Shown piece after piece: positions 23,501-32,589 of a stretch of DNA of 64,000 nucleotides (its first letter is position 1; every line of letters begins with the position of its first letter). The DNA is taken from contig NC_056415.1 of the NCBI RefSeq assembly GCF_905147365.1, positions 10,062,001 to 10,126,000 on the forward strand, given 5' to 3'. The DNA is from Aricia agestis. Taxonomy: Eukaryota > Arthropoda > Insecta > Lepidoptera > Lycaenidae. The translations under genes and the position numbers were made by a program. Below the pieces are notes generated by a model. The model saw only the letters and a program-made list of their open reading frames with translations. It ran no database searches and had not been told where the DNA came from.

Positions 23501-25386
23501 ATTATAATGTTTACAACTGGATATTGTGGCCGTATCTATAAGCTCAAACGAAAACAAAAGGTAATATAAGAAGGACATAATAATATACAAGTTTGACGAG
23601 TATGTTTGTCTGTAATTTGTATGTGGGGGTTGCATTTAAATTACGCATTGCAAGGAGGGGGCTAGAGAGGAGGGGGGAGAGGGGGACCCCCTCAACCCTC
23701 CCTTAAGTTAGGAAATCAGTAGTTACCACGAAAAATATTTATTTTTATTTTATGAGGTTATGTTCAATAAAACATCCAAATTAATGAACTAACTAAAAAA
23801 TTAGTCTTTTTTGGGTATGGGAAAACTCGGTTCTTTGTCTTATATTGTAAATATACAGCTCTAACGCTGCGGTAATGCAATGCTCTATCACCCTTGCGTA
23901 ACAAATTATTATAGGCACTTAATTGCACCTTGGCAAACTAACTAAAGGTTTAATTATTGCATCCTCTATATTTTTATAAGTAAATATATTATATTATATT
24001 ATAACAACTGGCTTTAATTAGACGACAGAGCGGGGCTCTTATTTCTGGGTAGTTCAGAAAAAAATAACCACGATGGCTAAGGCGGGAGCTTCGCTGCACT
24101 ACGCTCCCGCCTTAGCCATCTAACCTAACCCAACCAAGTCGTATTGGGCCAGCACGGAGTAATACATTGCTATAATTCATTATCTAAAAATTGTATACTG
24201 TTCTTGTATTTATGATACTTATAAAAATTACGCATAAAACAAAACTTAACTATAGTGAAAAATTAATATTAAAGACACGTTAACAAATATTAACGTTACG
24301 TCACACGTAACTTCAAACGTGTAAAAAACTATGCAACTTCTAGGCACAAATCAGGTGCCATTTGAAAGGGGTAACTAACCTCTATAAAATGCCACCGTTC
24401 CCTCCCCTCTTCCTATAATGCGTGATTCAAATGCCAACCCCTTTTTAGCCCTTATTGTTCATATTTAGCTCGTGCATTCCTGGATGTGTTGGTCTTTTTT
24501 TTTCAATCTAATTTATACTTATCTTTTGTAACTTTGTTACCAGGTAACGGATCCCAACCTTCTCGTGGAATACCCACCTACACAGCATCTACACGGCTTG
24601 CTGTCTACCGCGTTGGGTCTGCGCGTGCCGACTGGTCGCACTATGCAGGTGCGATGTACAGCGCGAGTCGCGCCCGCCTGGAGGGAAGGCAGCGAAGCGG
24701 TGATCGCTAACAGCCATGTTGCTGACAGCAAAGAAGCTATGTTGTTAGGTAGGTAAAATTTATTATGCTGAAACGTATTGGTAGGTCGCGCGCTTTCAAT
24801 GTTCCATTCACGATTCAAAAAGTTGCGTGTATCTTGCATTGTAACTACTAGCGTTTGTTCATAATTTGGTAGTATTTAAATACTGAGCTCAGCCAACAGA
24901 TAATAATGACTTGGCGTAGCCGGCCAAATAACGTAGGTTTGCCATCCTTTATGAATAAATTTCTCTAATGATATAATATTATGTTACAATCATACTCAGT
25001 AGGCATCATACGAGTATAGATACAATTACGTAATAATAGACATTTTATCATAATGAGACTGCAAAAATATATTTTTACTTACATAACCTTCTCAAAATTG
25101 TCAAACACAAGTAAACTAATATACAAGTTGAATACAAAAATAACTGAAATATAAATTTCCAAAGTCGTAATACGTCTGAAAAAGTCAACATCTGCTTTAT
25201 TAATCCGAGACTGTCAACAACTTTTCAAGAGCTATCATTTCTCGTAAAGTTGGTCCATTAACTCAAATAATAACCCGCTTATTTGTTACAGTGAGGAGCG
25301 CGGGCGAGGTGTCTACGCCGAGTGTAATACTGTTAACGCTACCCTTTCTACAACTCTTTACTTCGCTAATTGTATCAGAGACGTGA
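11373..25386 (+). CDS. Beaten-path-like (Beat family) two-Ig cell-surface protein, 5 exons, 5' incomplete
   Basis: Five exons at 11373-11578, 16826-16961, 20546-20679, 24544-24748 and 25292-25386 join in frame to about 258 residues plus stop. The first Ig domain has the B-strand Cys in AQLDCMFEL, the core YSVKWYRDNEEFYRY and the F-strand YRCEVSAEAPSF. These are hallmarks of the insect Beat family, whose members include ligands of Sidestep-type receptors in axon guidance. The second Ig domain has Cys in LFLNCTSG, a core Trp in LSWDIDGE and the paired Cys in MQVRCTAR. The C-terminus is a hydrophobic stretch of about 17 residues ending SET, which looks like a GPI-attachment signal. No signal peptide is seen; that exon is probably upstream of the window. 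I cannot resolve the Beat subgroup. Family membership rests on remembered motifs, while the splice sites and frames are seen directly. Introns are 5247, 3584, 3864 and 543 bp and rich in repeats. Confidence 0.9.
12582..13017 (+). mobile_element. GGTTCCGTACC-family repeat, full length
   Basis: It starts ttagggttccgtacccaaag and ends with ggtacggaaccc, gcgagtccgactcg and cacttggcc. The internal GGTTCCGTACC and its inverted counterpart GGTACGGAACC give partial terminal symmetry. The copies at 62574-63003 (near full) and 7365-7687 (decayed) share the same internal order. No transposase is encoded. Confidence 0.82.
13082..13350. mobile_element. ACAGGGTGTAAC-type foldback MITE, degenerate
   Basis: The left arm acagggtaactaaacaaagt and the block taccttagggtatgtacgtg match the arms of the elements at 39026 and 39612. 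The right arm (gcagtgaactctgttggaga, then tattatcactttg) is a decayed inverse. Confidence 0.65.
14125..14430 (+). mobile_element. CTAGTCCCGGCAAA-type interspersed repeat
   Basis: From ctagtcccggcaaag through atttcgcccgtattatttta, accatggcaacgtccatcgc, and caaaatcagtaaagccgttt, it matches 34155-34496 and, in shortened form, 60841-60985. The first bases form a head-to-head palindrome with tttgccgggacagctag at 14120-14136. Confidence 0.72.
14439..14631 (+). mobile_element. Lep1-type element with a deleted 5' segment
   Basis: Starts tccatactaatattgtctgt and ends cggagttgcgggcgtcgtct plus agt. The AAATGCGAAAGTGTG block after the start is missing. Confidence 0.78.
15151..15219. repeat. Snapback palindrome around agccctagaacat
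   Basis: Left arm agtacaggagccctagaaca is the near-perfect inverse of tgttctagggctcccgtact at 15200-15219, with one mismatch, and pairing continues through the T-run and A-rich side. The loop is a few bases near 15186-15190. Confidence 0.85.
15923..16128 (+). mobile_element. Lep1-type element
   Basis: Contains tccatactattattttaatt, a GTCT tract, gctgaaatttggtatg, gagtcccggaaaggggcata, and cgcaacgaagttgtgggcgt. The 3' CTAGT end is altered to attct. Confidence 0.75.
16141..16273. mobile_element. Foldback repeat (TAGTATACGCACC-type)
   Basis: 16141-16199 is inverted against 16220-16273: acgcacctagggcaggaaaa against a right arm reading tttactgcccatggtgcgta, and cagatcacatgatc against catgtgatcag. 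The loop is about 20 bp. Probably a small MITE; no clear target duplication. Confidence 0.7.
16274..16362. repeat. Second foldback abutting the first
   Basis: ttttctcatcgacggaggcg with gaaaacgacg (about 16274-16306) is inverted against cgttttccgcccggaggtga with gaaaat (about 16335-16362). The loop is GC-rich. Confidence 0.7.
16546..16781. mobile_element. TIR element 44 bp upstream of Beat exon B
   Basis: TIRs of about 35 bp: tatagtccgtgcaatccacg with aagacgcgcccca at the left, and the near-exact inverse tggggcgcgtcttcgtggat with tgcacgggctata at the right. Both ends carry TA, consistent with a TA target duplication as in Tc1/mariner-type MITEs. It has no transposase. It ends 44 bp before the exon at 16826. 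Confidence 0.82.
16826..16961 (+). CDS. Beat-like exon B: second half of Ig domain 1
   Basis: The acceptor is tttgtcgcag and the donor gtaagt at 16962. The exon is phase 0 in and phase 1 out. It encodes LSKSDDRKVVLHQVTLKSSG, then LYRCEVSAEAPSF and GEGRMEVI, which is the E-F-G strand region with the second disulfide Cys. It is tightly bracketed by repeats: a TIR element ends at 16781 and another repeat starts near 16997. Confidence 0.92.
17026..17223 (+). mobile_element. Poly-A-tailed retroposon fragment inside H, 10-bp duplication
   Basis: The insertion ends in an A-rich tail (aaaagatttaaaaaaa) and is flanked by direct copies of gccgcggtaa at 17016-17025 and 17224-17233, a plausible target-site duplication. 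The body (ccctcgggctccctgagatc and on) looks like a 5'-truncated LINE 3' end; its family is not identified. Confidence 0.68.
17391..17694 (-). mobile_element. Retroposon 'X' (poly-A repeat with G/C-biased middle), copy 1
   Basis: Read on the minus strand it starts tacgtgggagagccatgctt and ends with cctcaggtgac-type sequence, cccttattacatt and an A-run, so the T-run on + is a poly-A tail. The centre on + is runs of ggg (gggaatagggtaatagggga). Other copies: 22043, 39225 (both minus) and 47200 (plus). It splits repeat H. Confidence 0.78.
17751..19707. other. Intron DNA, mostly unassigned; possible small MITE near 18000-18280
   Basis: ggacacccgaatggaacgaa (from about 18002) and the inverse end cggaacttcgttcc (about 18254-18269) suggest a decayed TIR repeat. 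The rest shows no recognisable element. Confidence 0.45.
19708..19855. mobile_element. Short TIR MITE, 148 bp
   Basis: TIRs of 31 bp with two mismatches: cgctgttaagcattcgtgta at 19708 against the inverse ending ctaatgcttaacagcg at 19855. The interior is AT-rich and non-coding. Lies in the second visible intron. Confidence 0.78.
20546..20679 (+). CDS. Beat-like exon C: linker and first half of Ig domain 2
   Basis: The acceptor is attgttctag and the donor gtaagt at 20680. It is phase 1 in, completing a Tyr codon, and phase 0 out. It encodes LPREGPRITG, typical of the inter-domain linker of Beat proteins, then SLFLNCTSG and AVLSWDIDGEK. The N-C-T could be a rare glycosylation sequon. Confidence 0.9.
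20680..22042. other. Intron DNA without recognisable content
   Basis: Short ORFs only; no repeat recognised within this window. Confidence 0.5.
22043..22380 (-). mobile_element. Retroposon X, copy 2
   Basis: Same sequence as 17391-17694, with an extra stretch of ggg repeats in the middle (two rounds of ggggagggtaggga). The poly-A appears as a T-run at about 22044-22054. It lies 26 bp from the intact H copy. Confidence 0.8.
22406..22610 (-). mobile_element. Repeat H, uninterrupted sister copy
   Basis: Its reverse complement reads continuously through both points at which the copy at 16997-17750 is interrupted: ttttcgttacggaatttctt spans the X site, and ctgcggtaaagtaaat spans the LINE-tail site. 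It serves as the empty-site reference. Confidence 0.72.
22611..24071. other. Intron DNA, unassigned, with a G/C-run tract at 23653-23700
   Basis: AT-rich sequence. The exception is a purine-rich tract with runs of 5-6 G followed by a C-run. Confidence 0.5.
24072..24120. repeat. Perfect hairpin, 18-bp arms, 13-nt loop
   Basis: gatggctaaggcgggagc at 24072-24089 is the exact inverse of 24103-24120. Loop ttcgctgcactac. GC-rich against an AT-rich intron. Confidence 0.9.
24544..24748 (+). CDS. Beat-like exon D: second half of Ig domain 2
   Basis: The acceptor is tttgttaccag and the donor gtaggt at 24749. A competing donor gtaaaa at 24753 would shift the phase. Phase 0 in and phase 1 out matches the next exon. 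It encodes VTDPNLLVEYPP, STALGLRVPTGR, MQVRCTARVAPAW and SKEAMLL. LLSTALGLRV and the Cys in MQVRC fit the E and F strands of the Beat second Ig domain. Confidence 0.88.
24893..24975. repeat. Copy of a dispersed repeat (end-related to 3227-3298 and 53593-53673)
   Basis: Shares cagcc-type start, ggccaaataacgtaggt, atgaataa and tttctctaatgat with gccaaattacgtaggt, atgaatcaa and cttctctgatag at 3250-3293. Diverged and partial. Confidence 0.45.
25292..25386 (+). CDS. Beat-like exon E: C-terminal tail, GPI-signal-like, with stop
   Basis: The acceptor is tttgttacag. The first two bases complete a Val codon. The exon encodes RSAGEVSTPS followed by a hydrophobic run (VILLTLPFLQLFTSLIV) and SET, then TGA at 25384-25386. 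Small residues (S, A, G) before a short hydrophobic C-terminus with no cytoplasmic tail suggest GPI anchoring. A single-pass membrane segment is the alternative. Confidence 0.85.
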
Positions 25387-25780
25387 TAAATTTTGTATAA
25401 TAGGGTGTTATAAACATTCGGAAGTTAGGAATTTGTACGAAACGAAATTGTTTTTAAACCTGTTATATAGTTTTATCTCGCGAGTCGCCGAATAAAGGGG
25501 TGACTTTGAATAAAAATTAACGGTTCTTAGTTAGTGCAATCTATTTATAGTGCGACCAGTTTAAGCGCGACCTTCGTAGCATACTAAATGTATGCTACGA
25601 GTATGCTACGAGAGTCACGCTTTAAGTTATCAGTATATAGTTTTATAAACCAAGTTTGTATATTTTAAATTCGTCTGAAATAAAGAACGTTTTGTGAAAA
25701 ATTGTAGGAAAATTAAAATTTAAATCAAGACTGCATTAGTCTCTAAATTTTGGAACACACGTGTGTACAATAAAAGACAT
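25387..25780 (+). other. Predicted 3'UTR and polyadenylation signals of the Beat-like gene
   Basis: AATAAA hexamers downstream of the stop lie at 25491-25496, 25679-25684 and 25769-25774. Which one is used cannot be told from sequence. A snapback palindrome at 25562-25624 would lie inside the UTR unless the first signal is used. Confidence 0.55.
25562..25624. repeat. Snapback palindrome in the predicted Beat 3'UTR
   Basis: aagcgcgaccttcgtagcat at about 25563 pairs with atgctacgagagtcacgctt at 25605-25624 (two mismatches). The tatgctacga unit is duplicated (25591-25600 and 25602-25611), so two alternative hairpins can form. Confidence 0.8.
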
Positions 25781-26260
25781 TGTAATTTATGCTAACGTAG
25801 AAATTACTGATAGTAATTTTGTACATTTAGAAGCTAAATCCTTTTCTCGTTGTATCAAGTCACCTCTCTATTCACATGTCTACTCGCTTCGTTTTATACA
25901 TAATTATTTTCCATATTAGATAGATAATAATTGGTAAATAAAACATATCTTAACCTAGATAGCGTTTATTTTCTATACTGTGTTGATAGTGTTGTTTTAG
26001 AGGACGTCAATTTCAACGATAAGCTTTGTAATCTAAAATGTAAATAGTACGTTAGGAGCGCCTTCATAATTAAGAAATATGTGAATAACACTTCGAATGT
26101 TTTCTTTTTAAAAAGCATAGATATACGTTGTAGAGTAAGCGGCGAATGTTGAATTGTCTAACAATATTCTTGTGAGATTCTATTGCATTAGTTAAGGCAT
26201 CTGAGCATAGAAAGTATAAATGTTTGGGTCTTGTAATCCCCGAAATAATATAAAAAATAA

Positions 26261-26350
26261 GGCTCGGTTTAATTGCGTCCGCCCAAACGCGCGGTTTGGC
26301 GTCTACACCGCGAGACCGAGCATTCGGGCGGACGCATATGAATCGAGCTT
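26261..26350. mobile_element. Compact foldback MITE (about 90 bp)
   Basis: ggctcggtttaattgcgtcc with gcccaaacg (26261-26289) is inverted against cattcgggcggacgcatatg with aatcgagct (26321-26349). Pairing continues into the loop (gcggtttggcg against cgcgagaccg). TAA on each side could be a 3-bp target duplication, as in PIF/Harbinger MITEs. The ORF across it is not a gene. Confidence 0.7.
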
Positions 26351-28126
26351 AATATCAAGACAGAGTTTTGTCAAACAAAAAGTGAGGGTTTTTTTTTTGT
26401 TTTAGACGAAAATGCGTGGCAAGGCATGGCTTTTGCTGTTTCAGTTTGTGATTTGCAAACTCTGACTTTACCTTTTTTTGGTCCGAGTTTTAAAATAGAA
26501 TATGATTATCGTAATAATTTAATTGTCTGTTTTGGGTATTAAACTGTGTCTAAAATAATCTTTTAACGTAATATGTTATTCGAGTACCGTTTTTTTGTTT
26601 TTTTGCCAAAAAAATACTAATTATTACTTCATCGTTGAAATTTTCTTTATGACAGAAGATGTTGGCACAATTTTATACTATCAGATTATTAATAAGTCTG
26701 AATTTTTAAACATTCGTAAAGGATATAGTCTGGATAACGTTATTTTATTATAAAAGTATTAATATAACAGCTATAATCTAGTAACCATATCAGGTTTTAC
26801 ATATCTTCATACCACACGAAATCAATTAAAAAATTGAGTTGCAAAAAGTATTTTAATGTCTTTTTGTTATATTATTACTTATTTAAATATCAAAATAAAC
26901 ATTTTGGTTTTGAAAAGTCACGATAGATTATTATTGAATATTTTTTTAACCGTCTGCATTTTTATAAAATGTCCAAGAATAAAATAAAGGAGAAAATTAT
27001 TTGCAATTATAAAATATAAGAACTATTATATTATTATGAAGATTATGTGTTTTAAATAGGAATGCTTATTACATACACTTATTACCTATTATCAAAGCAT
27101 TCTGGTTCAGCTTTCACAATTTATTTTTTCGTTACAAATCTTTGAGAAAGTTTCTACGTCATAATATTAGCGAAAGCTATTTTGTCAGCAAATATTTTCT
27201 CCCACATTTAATATTTTAAGCAACGAATTTTACTAAGATAAGGTTTTCTAATCTTATTGCAACAAAATAACAAACGAAAACTTTGATCGATAAGGTGAAA
27301 TCATTTAAAATATTTGTGTAATATTTGAAGTAGTATAAGTTTAAATCAGATGTTTCGTTAGATGTTATAATATGATTATGTCATTATCTAAAAATCATGT
27401 AAAAATGACTATAAGACGTATTAATGAAAATCAACTCTTACTTTTTAATTTTATTTAATATGTTTGTGATTGCTTTTGCATTTTACATCGTATCAACTTA
27501 AATAAAACATACTTTTATTACACCGGAATTACATAATTAATCATAATGTACATTACGTCCCGAAATATTTGTATATTTTATTTACCTTACAGTGTACACA
27601 TCGCTTTTGTTGTAAGTGTATTTATAGGTTAGGGTAAACATCATTTGTTTGAAATAAACATGACTTAACAACATGGCCTTTTTGTTCGTTCTCCCGAAAA
27701 ATATCGTCGAAATAAGCCTTTTATTACAGTTGACTACCCCGACGTTAAAGTATTGAAGGTACATTAAGTACCTTAGGTCACGCAAGAAAATATTTGACTT
27801 AAGCTTTCCTACAAAGTTTGTTGACTAAATCTTGTAAATGTGGAGACTTGCATAACAGGTTAATTTCTATACATCGAATCGCCATGTCATCAAAGTGCTG
27901 ACTCAGTGCAATTTATTGAGTTGGATTATTAGTACCTAAGAACACTGCCTAAGAACGGAACAAAATAATTCATCATTTATTAGATTTGTACAGAGGTACA
28001 TTTTAAGTATCTGTATTTCGAAAATAATTTTAAGTTTGTGATTACCACAATAATGCCTGTTATGACGCTTTTACTATCATGCTTTTTGCACAACTGCTTT
28101 TTCTTACTCACGTGACGCTTCCGGAT
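26351..28126. other. Unassigned AT-rich DNA
   Basis: Very AT-rich, with short ORFs and no recognised motif or repeat. Confidence 0.55.
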
Positions 28127-28280
28127 CTGCGGGCCTACTACGAAACCGTTTTGGGAGTCAAACAATCGAATGAGAATGCCGCGTCCTGCTCTAACAACGT
28201 CAACTCTCGTTTGCTAGAGTAGGACGCAGCATTGTCGTACGATTATTTGACTCTCAAAACGGTTTCGTGGTACGGTGCCT
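28127..28280. mobile_element. Palindromic MITE-like repeat, 57-bp arms
   Basis: cgaaaccgttttgggagtca (28141 on) to 28197 is inverted against 28211-28267 with about eight mismatches and a 13-bp loop. Weaker pairing extends to about 28128/28279. Confidence 0.75.
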
Positions 28281-29104
28281 GGTCAGCATGCGTATGACGC
28301 GTGTGTTAGATTTAAAAGAAAGTATAAATATAAAAACATACTTAAAGTAAATTTAAATCAAAGTATTAAAGCAGATTTTCGTGCATGCTTCTGGCTAAGC
28401 GCATGTTTCCCAGGACAGGAAAAACATGAATGAAATGATAGGATGCAGATAACTTTCATACGGACCAGATCCACGTGCGGGTCCTTGTGATAAATTTTAA
28501 TTACTACTTCCTATAAACTTATTTCGAATATTCATGTCACACAACTTTTTCGAAGTCCGAGAGTCACAAAATTGAAAGTAAACATTAGTTTGGACTTCTT
28601 ATATAGCTTTGTAATAAAAACCATGGGCTCTCTACCCGTCGAGGATTAGTGATTAGGAATTTGACTCATCACTGATGAGGGTTTATTATGTATTTGATCC
28701 GGGTCATGCATTTATATGTGATACATATTATACACAAACCAGTTAACATTAGTTACTTTTGTAAATGAGGATAAATCTTAAAGATTAGAAACAACGTTAA
28801 CAGATTTTTGGTCATACATTTTCCGTTACAACCATACGTATAATAAAAAATGCTGGATCTTTATCTACTTTCTCAATCGATTTGTGTCTATTTTCTTACG
28901 TTTTTTGTTTTGCTGTAACCACTCAAAATTTAGCCCACCACGCACTAAATAGTTATCCTGGTTGCTACAACCAAGCCGCATAGCGCCAGATAAGCATAAT
29001 ATTATGACGCTGCAGTGGACAAGTCGTAGGCGGCCACAAAATATGTCCACACATTTCGCAGCCAGGCTACGGTAGCCGGGGGCCTTAGATATGTCAGTTT
29101 CATT

Positions 29105-29345
29105 TGGTATTACTTACCATATAACAGCGAGGTCGCACTGCTCCGCTGCGTTGTCGTAGCGACGCGCTGTCATGCGTTGTGTTGTCGGACGTCGTTGGAA
29201 CGACGGACAAGAGATGAATCGGGAAGGAACACAGAGACGGTGAGATTACTCACCGTCTGTCCTCACGCGTTGCTATAACGCAGATGTTATTCCGTTGTCC
29301 GTTTCAACAACGCATCGTGCCTGAACGCAACCTACCAGTGTTACT
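29105..29345. repeat. GC-rich region with nested inverted repeats
   Basis: A perfect 10-bp stem, agacggtgag/ctcaccgtct, with loop atta sits at 29235-29258. Many gcgttg and cgacg words are arranged in opposite orientation around it, as in a decayed foldback MITE. Confidence 0.55.
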
Positions 29346-30274
29346 TCAATGTAACTTCTGAGTGAACACTTGAAATATAAGCACGTGCTCGGCTTCTAAT
29401 AATTCTAATATTAGCTATCGGAACGCCTTAAAATGTTAACCGAATAATTAAAGTTTAATTATTTGGGATTAGATAAGCTCGCTGGTTCGAAACTGATTGC
29501 AGTTAATTAAGACAGGTAATGCAACTAAATTCGACTAATATCAGGTAAGTTTTTAGGAACTAAACATTGTTGTTCTTTTTATTAAATAGGATTAGTATGG
29601 TAACCTACTTACCTGCTAAATATAAGTTCTTACTTCCTGTTTAAAGCAAATCGTCGATAAATAAAACGACTTAATAATCAAACGCCCGATCACGATGTGA
29701 CTCTAAAAAGGACATAAAAGAAAAATCACTTTCATCCTAATTTCTTATCTCACAAATCTCCCCCATAACATAATGTAGATTTTTATTACGATGTAACTGT
29801 GTTAAGAGGAAATCTTTTAGAGGTTCACAAAGCACATTTTTATCCCAAATCTCGATCGGACCGTACAAACTCTATCTCTTAAGTTCTTTTGTCAGCAATG
29901 TTGCACACTTGTGTACCGGTCTTTGTGATATTTCGTACGAAATTCAATCGCCATAATACGATATCGAAAGCGAATTCATTTTTCGTTACATGTACGAGTA
30001 TTAATGTAAGAGGATATTTAGAAAGAGCTTTACGTCGTAGACAAAAAATATGGAAGATAAATGACTCCGCTCTCGGAAACAATATTTATAATAAAACGTT
30101 CAAGATATTGAGAGACATTTTCGGTTAAGACAAGTACTTAGTGGATAAAAACAATCAATCTTTATAGCTTTTGGTTCCGAGACGTGTAGCAAAATTGTTT
30201 TTTTTATGTTATAGGTACTATTTACGTATGTTATATTTTTATATGTCTTGTTGTAATTTTACCACTTATAATAT

Positions 30275-30425
30275 GTATGTAATGAAATGAAATTAAATGA
30301 AATGAAATGAAAATGAAATGAAATAAAATGAAAAATATTTATTTCTAAGTAGGTTAACAAAGTTAACACTTTTAAAACGTCGTGTCTACATGAGGCCTAC
30401 CACCGGTTCGGGAACTACCCCGCCG
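30275..30425 (-). mobile_element. Antisense LINE/SINE 3' end with (ATGAA)n tail
   Basis: On the minus strand, a body from about 30425 (cggcggggtagttcccgaac, then gtaggcctcatgtagacacg) runs to ttagaaataaatatttttca and a pentamer array (TTTCA)n at about 30335-30277. The layout is that of a non-LTR 3' terminus. Confidence 0.6.
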
Positions 30426-31979
30426 AGAAGAATGTAATTGAATAACATCTCAGAAGTTATGTTAACTAAAACTCAGCTTAGATATAGCCGTTAAATTAGC
30501 ATTGTGATTCCTAGACATGCTTATAAATCACGTAAGAGAAAAGTATATCATCTAATGTCGAATAAAATTACACCCACCTAAGCCCTATCATTAAAAATTT
30601 ATCTATCAACACGCTCCAAGTATCAGGTAGCGCAATGTGATCTTACACTATCCAGAAATTCGGATTATGCTCCCTATTAATGGGGAAAAGGTATAATATT
30701 TTAATAAAATATCACTATTGACCCTTTTAGCAGCAGTCCAATAAGGATTAGTTTCAGCTGATGATTTTAATGAGCTTAACCCATCCCGATTGAATTAACA
30801 AGTTTGTTTAGATCGTTACGATCTCTTGGTTGTAGCGTGAAAAATAGTTAACAATACTTTGAAGAAATTACAAAGTTTGAGTATTTTGAGAATAATTTTG
30901 GAAATTTCTTTTTGTTGACTCTTGAATTTTAATATTCAAGTCCTCCAAAAGCCTGAGTAAACATTATTATTAATGTTGCTTTTATCACAGCTCGTGCAAG
31001 CTATCATTAATTCAAAAGTAAAACACTTAACTTAAAACAGATTGTCGATTCACAACACGAAAAATCATTCGCTCGAATAGCATGGTGTTATAATAATCAT
31101 TAATATAATTAGATGGCCAATTCACGTGGGCACGTCGCGTTCCGCAAAGTAGACCGTAAGGTGAGCGAAATAAATGTTATTTTGCTAAAACCACAGATCA
31201 AACGGCAGTGGTATTCGAAACACGCGTTGCGACTTAATAACTGGAAACACGCAAAAGGGTGTAGTCATTGCTTAGTATTAAAGTGCGTGAAAAGTACACA
31301 TATATTTGTGTTGTGAATAAATTAGGAAATATGAAACTATTTTTACGACTGGCAGTAAAGAAAATTGCTATAATTTAATCAGAGCTTTAAAACGGTTAAA
31401 TAGGTCGAGTTAAATGAAATATTGGACGATGGTCAAGGTTATTTTCTTTACGTGTTAGTAGCAATTATTATTATGTTTCAGTTTTATAATACTCGTAGAA
31501 ACGATCACATTTGCAAAATATAGCAAACTGCCTTCAGAATCCATTTATTATGACGTAATATGGATACACTATTATGTGCGCGTCGCAAGAAACACCTAGT
31601 TATTGCATGAGTGAATAAGAAATGTGAAGGTTTTGTCACCACTTCTACGAGATTTCATACTTTTTAGATCATTTCAAGAATATCGTTTTTGCCTTGGAAT
31701 TCGGTTTAAATTTTTTGTTAAAAATTATAATTTTACTCTATTTAGTTATCTATAAGACCATCTTATGCGTACCTACCTAAATTATATTACTGTAAGCGAA
31801 ATTGTGGTAAACGCTTGCAGTTATCTAAGCGATGCTGAAATTTCCAAAGTTTTATCTTTAAAGGTTTAGGAGTTCTGTTCAGTGCCTTTGGATCCAGAGA
31901 CACCTTCGTATAAAATTTCACTTATTTGCAACTTACGTTTGAGTTACTAGAAACAACATTCACCATGTGTGTTTTAATA
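30426..31979. other. Unassigned AT-rich DNA
   Basis: No recognised gene or repeat. The 67-codon ORF at 31113-31316 has no family motif. Confidence 0.5.
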
Positions 31980-32125
31980 ACTTTCAAGAATTTCCCTCGA
32001 TTGCTCATAGATTTCATCATCAGATCATCATCTTCGAAAACATTGTACCGAATTCGGATTATACCCTATACAACAACAAAATAATTTTCGAAATCGGCCC
32101 ACAAACAGAGGAATAATGATCAAAT
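31980..32125 (+). repeat. Partial copy of an AAGTCGGTT-family repeat
   Basis: gaatttccctcgattgctca, cggattataccctatacaac and cgaaatcggcccacaaac correspond to the fuller copy at 32385-32587. Confidence 0.6.
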
Positions 32126-32384
32126 ACATCAGCTGTCTCGATATATAAAACTATGAAAAACACTAACAATACTAATAATAGAGTCGTAATGTGATTTTGC
32201 AAGATATAAGGGTAGTGAAGATAATGATGATTAATCGTATGTACCATATTAAACATAAAATATATATTATTAAAATATATAACCAAAAGCATAATAATAA
32301 TATTATGTTTCCATTTTATATGAAATACTTCAGATGAATCGAAATCACAATGTCATCCAGATGAATTGTGGTTTTTAGTATAAA

Positions 32385-32587
32385 TTTCGAGGAATTCCCT
32401 CGATTACTTATGGATCCCATCATCAAGTTACTACTATTATGAACAATACCAAATTCAGATTATAGCCTATACAATAGCGAAAGAATCTTGAAAATCGGTC
32501 AACAAACGGCGAAGTGATCGTTGAACATACAAAAAAAATATACAGACGAACATTTATAACCTCCTCCTTTTGGAAGTCGGTTAAAAA
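32385..32587 (+). repeat. AAGTCGGTT-family repeat, 3' portion
   Basis: Ends ataacctcctccttttggaa followed by gtcggttaaa, a terminus common in lepidopteran repeats. The same terminus closes the element at 35221-35508. Confidence 0.65.
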
Positions 32588-32589
32588 TA

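Noticed and set aside
24537..24839. Minus-strand ORF of 100 codons
   Set aside because: Shadow of the Beat-like exon at 24544-24748 on the opposite strand.
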